Origin: Tiliqua scincoides
Lineage: Eukaryota; Chordata; Lepidosauria; Squamata; Scincidae
Direction: 5' to 3'
NCBI RefSeq assembly: GCF_035046505.1
Contig: NC_089822.1
Span: 265,557,024-265,621,023 of the forward strand
Length of the DNA: 64,000 nucleotides
The translations under genes and the position numbers were made by a program. The stretch's first letter is position 1. Each line of letters begins with the position of its first letter. Below are positions 57,396 through 64,000 of this stretch, in pieces. A model generated the notes under the pieces. It did not search any database, was not told where the DNA came from, and was given only the letters and a program-made list of their open reading frames with translations.

Positions 57396-57600
57396 GGATG
57401 CTGCTGAGACGTTCCTTGATGCTGCCATAAGTGCAGTTAGAGAATGTTGGAATTGGAAGGGATCTTAGAGGTCATCTGGTCCAACCCCTTCTCGGGGAAG
57501 GCAATTACAGCTTCCCTGACACAAGATCCTCTGGCCTCTGAGTACAAACCTCTGGCAAGGGGAGCCCACAACTGCACGAGGCAGGTCCACCTGTTCAAAG
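57396..57600 (+). repeat. 5' edge block of U5 with old CR1 end
   Basis: GATGCTGCTGAGACGTTCCTTGATGC-like start, GGTCATCTGGTCCAACCCC, matching 29,430-29,640 and 43,160-43,370. It is continued at 58,455 (TCTAGTCCTACCCTCTG) after an insertion. Confidence 0.65.
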
Positions 57601-57885
57601 TACCACTGGAAGTAACTGGCAATGACATAACTGCCAGTTACCTCTGGACTGGGAGGCCAGATGTGATGTGACAAATACCAGTAAGAGGCTCAGGGTGGAC
57701 AGGAGGGCTTTTTCAAGCATGGAAAAGCATGCTTTGGCGCTTTGCTCGCCAAGACGAGTCTCCCACCACTGTTTGTTGTGTCATGTTCCTGGTCTCACTC
57801 CCAGGGGTCCGGTGAGTACCACTAGACATCACGTCAAGTACCACTGGTGGTTCCCATACCACTGGTTGAGAAAATGGTAATTTTG
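57600..57885. mobile_element. hAT-like MITE, family M2
   Basis: GTACCACTGGAAGTAACTGG start and CCACTGGTTGAGAA end, collinear with 1,395-1,823. No convincing target duplication, because the next CR1 joins it directly. Confidence 0.5.
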
Positions 57886-57892
57886 AGAAAAT

Positions 57893-58455
57893 TGGAAAAG
57901 GTACAAAAATGATTACTGGGCTGGGGCACTTTCCCTCTGAGGAAAGGCTATGGCGTTTGGGCCTCTTCAGCCTAGAAAAGATGCGCCTGAGGGGGGACAT
58001 GACTGAGACATACAAAATTATGCAGAGGATGGACAGAGTGGATAGAGAGATGCTCTTTTCTCTCTCACACAACACCAGAACCAGGGGACATCCACTAAAA
58101 TTGAGCGTTGGGAGGGTTAGGACAGACAAAAGAAAATATTTCTTTACCCAGCATGTGGTTGGTCTGTGGAACTCCTTGCCACAGGATGTGGTGACGGCAT
58201 CTTGCCTGGATGCCTTTAAGATTGGACAAATTTCTGGAGAAGTTCATTATGGGTTACAAGTCATCATAGGTATGTGCAAGCTCTTGGTTTTAGAGGCAGG
58301 CTGCCTCTGATTGCCAGATGCAGGGGAGGGCACCAGGACGCAGGTTGTGCCTGTTGTCTTGTGTGCTCCCTGGGGCATTTGGTGGGCCACTGTGAGACAC
58401 AGGAAGCTGGACTAGATGGGCCTTTGGCCTGATCCAGCAGGGCTCTTATGTAATC
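57893..58455 (+). mobile_element. CR1 LINE, 5'-truncated
   Basis: Open frame of 133 codons (KMITGLGHFPSEERLWRLGL-like start) and the 3' UTR to GGGCTCTTATG. Confidence 0.9.
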
Positions 58456-58689
58456 TAGTCCTACCCTCTGAACCAAAAATAAGATGATTGCAGGCTGCAA
58501 AGCCTGAGCCATGCGTGTTGCTTTGGATGCTGCTTTTTGGGACTGGGCAGATCAAGAGGGGGAGCTGATTCACCTCCCATCTGGCCTAAGAGGGGGCGGG
58601 GTCAAGACTCCACTCCCCCAGCAAAGATAGCAAGTAAGTCCTGGCTTTTTTTTAGGAGATGCACTCTAAGGGTTAAAACACCTACTGCA

Positions 58690-58809
58690 GATTCCTGGAG
58701 GGGGGGAGGGGAATGAAGTCACTTTTTGCCCCCTCCCCTTTCCTTTGTTTCTCCTGGCCACATGCCTCCTGACCTGCATGAGGTCTGCAGCCCCTTCTGG
58801 GATCTGGTG
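58690..58809 (+). promoter_or_regulatory. Promoter and putative exon 1 of U5
   Basis: GATTCCTGGAGGG, a C/T-rich stretch, CATGAGGTCTGCAGCCCC, and donor GTGAGTCC after 58,809. Homologous to U3 and U4, but the ETS-like site is degraded (CACTTTTTGCC). Confidence 0.45.
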
Positions 58810-59409
58810 GTGAGTCCAAAGCCAGCTGGGGGAAAAGGGGAGTCCCAGGCAGAAGAGGGAGGAAAGGAAAAGAGAGGAAACCTGGGGGTGGAATGGGGGG
58901 AAGAGGAGCCCAGGCTCAGATCCCAGCCAGTGCAGGGATCAGGAAGAGAAAATGGGACAGCCACCCCCACTGCATCTAAACTTCTGTTTAGGGGCTGGTG
59001 TTCTTAGATGGCTTTTTTTACTTATGTAGTGAGGGTTACTAGTTTTCTTTTAGTGTTTATTTTACTTTTCAATTTAATTTTACATTTTATTATCTGGATC
59101 TGTTGGAAGCTTCCTTATGTTTGGTTTTAACAGCAACAGGTGGGCTAAAAAGGGTGAGAAAGAGAGCTGGACTTTGCGGCTGAAAAGGGTCCTTCCAGCG
59201 TCTGAGCCTGATCCAGAAGGACCGGAGAGATCCTCGGTTGATACTTTTACATGTACAAACTGAGGAGGGCAATGCGGGGTGCATCGCTCAACATCCACTC
59301 CCCTCCACCCCCTTTCATCTCCAGATTGGGGCTATCCTTCATCATGATCCCCTCTCATGATTCAGGACATCATCAGGGATAAATAAGGCGCCATCCTTGG
59401 AGGCTGTTC

Positions 59410-59522
59410 ATAAAAACATAAGAAGAGCGGCCACAGGCCCATCTAGTCCAGCTTCCTGTATCTCACAGAGGCCCACCAAATGTCCCAGGGAGCACACCAC
59501 TGCATCCTGGTGCCCTCTCTTG
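59410..59522 (-). repeat. CR1 LINE 3' end, minus strand
   Basis: AAAACATAAGAAGAGC, CATCTAGTCCAGCTTCCTG and CCAGGGAGCACACCAC. Short and 5'-truncated, splitting a U5 segment that is continuous in U2 (GAGGCTGTTC / GTTTCA). Confidence 0.85.
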
Positions 59523-59707
59523 GGTTCAGTTTCACTCTTCTGGACTGGGCTTGATGGAAGAAAAGCAGGAGGAGGATTGGCCCGGGGCAGAAACTGAAGC
59601 AAGAAAGGCAGATCTTTGGGAGGGTCAGGAAAGCCTTTGCAGAAGCACATTTTGCAAAGAGATTTCTTGGAGGTGTGTGGGCAGGCAGAGAGGGGAAGAA
59701 ATAGTAA

Positions 59708-59862
59708 CAGTCCAGCCCTATCCCGCACTAATGCAGCCCTGAGATGAGGAATTCCCTTATGTTGAGGAGGCCTCCGTAATTCCCCCCCCCCCGATGATGC
59801 ACATACATCTTTGGGGTGGCTGCCCCCACTGCTGGAAATTGGATAGTTTGGGCACTATTAGA
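59708..59862. repeat. M5 MITE, degraded
   Basis: CAGCCCTATCCCGCAC and TGGAAATTGGATAGTTTGGGC arms with GTTGAGGAGGCCTCCG core, as in 39,512. Confidence 0.45.
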
Positions 59863-60037
59863 AATGAGAAGGAAAAAACAGAGCAAGCCATGAGATCTCA
59901 CCCTATTGGGGCATTTCTGCATTAGAACCAAAGTTGTTGGGCAGATAGGAAGAAAATTGAGCAAGGACGTGAAATAGGAAAAGGGCATGGCAGGTAAATG
60001 TCTTGGCACCACCTTTGTCTCCTGCACAGGCAGTAGG

Positions 60038-62807
<2,770 letters not shown>

Positions 62808-63050
62808 GTGACTTGCTTATGCAGAGTCCTACTGAACACAGCAGAAGCTTCAACTCAGAGTGTGCTGGCTGAATTGGGGCCTTTCTGCATGATAGCCCCC
62901 CCCCCTTTTTCAGGGATTTGTTGGCACTAGTTAGGATGAGTCAGCAAAGTACATCTCTGCCATTGTGAACTCGCACCCGCAAACTGCAGCTGGGCTGAGC
63001 TGTTGACTGACAGTGTCGGTGTGATCTGAGAGACGGGCTCTCTAACCCAC

Positions 63051-64000
63051 CACATAAGAACATAAGAACAGCTCCACTGGATCAGGCCATAGGCCCATCT
63101 AGTCCAGCTTCTTGTATCTCACAGCGGCCCACCAAATGCCCCAGGGAGCACACCAGATAACAAGAGACCTCATCCTGGTGCCCTTCCTTGCATCTGGCAT
63201 TCTGACATAGCCCATTTCTAAAATCAGGAGGTTGCACATACACATCATGGCTTGTACCCCGTAATGGATTTTTCCTACAGAAACTTGTCCAATCCCCTTT
63301 TAAAGGCGTCCAGGCTAGACGCCATCACCACATCCTGTGGCAAGGAGTTCCACAGACCGACCACACGCTGAGTAAAGAAATATTTTCTTTTGTCTGTCCT
63401 AACTCTCCCAACACTCAATTTTAGTGGATGTCCCCTGGTTCTGGTGTTATGTGAGAGTGTAAAGAGCATCTCCCTATCCACTCTGTCCATCCCCTGCATA
63501 ATTTTGTATGTCTCAATCATGTCCCCCCTCAGGCGTCTCTTTTCTAGGCTGAAGAGGCCCAAATGCCGTAGTCTTTCCTCATAAGGAAGGTGCCCCAGTC
63601 CCTTAATCATCTTAGTCACTCTCTTTTGCACCTTTTCCATTTCCACTATCTCTTTTTGGAGATGCGGCGACCAGAACTGGACACAATACTCCAGGTGTGG
63701 CCTTACCATCGATTTGTACAACGGCATTATAATACTAACCGTTTTGTTCTCAATACCCTTCCTAATGATCCCAAGCATAGAATTGGCCTTCTTCACTGCC
63801 GCCGCACATTGGGTCGACACTTTCATCGACCTGTCCACCACCACCCCAAGATCTCTCTCCTGATCTGTCACAGACAGCTCAGAACCCATCAGCCTATATC
63901 TAAAGTTTTGATTTTTTGCCCCAGTGTGCATGACTTTACACTTACTGACATTGAAGCCCATCTGCCTTTTTGCTGCCCATTCTGCCAGTCTGGAGAGATC
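63051..64000 (-). mobile_element. CR1 LINE, minus strand, running off the window
   Basis: 3' UTR at 63,051-63,270 and an open 228-codon ORF2 C-terminus at 63,961-63,275 (FNVSKCKVMHTGAKNQNFRY ... LDAFKRGLDKFL). The frame appears to continue beyond the window. Well preserved. Confidence 0.92.

Overview
The window looks like nuclear DNA of a reptile, most likely a squamate. The evidence is the repeat mix: tRNA-derived SINEs resembling the Sauria type, CR1 LINEs ending in an 8-base GTTCTTAT-like tail, 5S rRNA-derived SINEs, many hAT-type MITEs, and KRAB/C2H2 zinc-finger genes with typical vertebrate exon phases. Nothing indicates a prokaryote. Assignment is from pattern recognition only.

Layout. 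1-11,800 is almost all repeats: MITEs, tRNA-derived SINEs, CR1 pieces, and a 1.36-kb 5'-truncated LINE (5,660-7,018) with a long open RT frame. 11,814-18,000 holds a minus-strand C2H2 gene with ten fingers, an upstream coding exon at 15,985 and a GC-rich promoter-like region near 17,930. From about 18,600 the plus strand carries a tandem array of related KRAB zinc-finger units. U1 (18.6-25.4 kb) is a pseudogene. U2 (25.4-27.1 kb) is a fragment. U3 (29.3-37.6 kb) is an intact three-coding-exon gene predicting 787 residues. U4 (43.0-53.5 kb) has intact KRAB-A and KRAB-B exons but no finger exon. U5 (57.4 kb to beyond the end) has intact KRAB exons, with its finger exon presumably outside the window.

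Main discovery candidate. The last intron of U4 contains a 3.7-kb hAT transposon (49,747-53,460) in the sense orientation, with a perfect 8-bp target duplication and an uninterrupted BED-type transposase. The U4 KRAB exons end in phase 1, and splice acceptors just upstream of the transposase open it in exactly the matching frame. Exons 44,997-45,071, 46,729-46,855, 48,959-49,048 and 50,791-52,709 join to one 736-residue KRAB-BED-hAT frame with no stop. U4 may therefore have swapped its lost finger array for a transposase DNA-binding domain. Transcription is not shown by the sequence.

Second theme. A LINE family and a 5S rRNA-derived SINE share the same 3' tail, which folds into a five-pair stem capped by UUCG, as expected for a LINE/SINE partner pair. 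Several copies have clear target duplications. Insertions shared or not shared between the KRAB units (a hAT MITE, a palindromic MITE, a tRNA SINE) give a relative order of the duplications and group U3 with U4.
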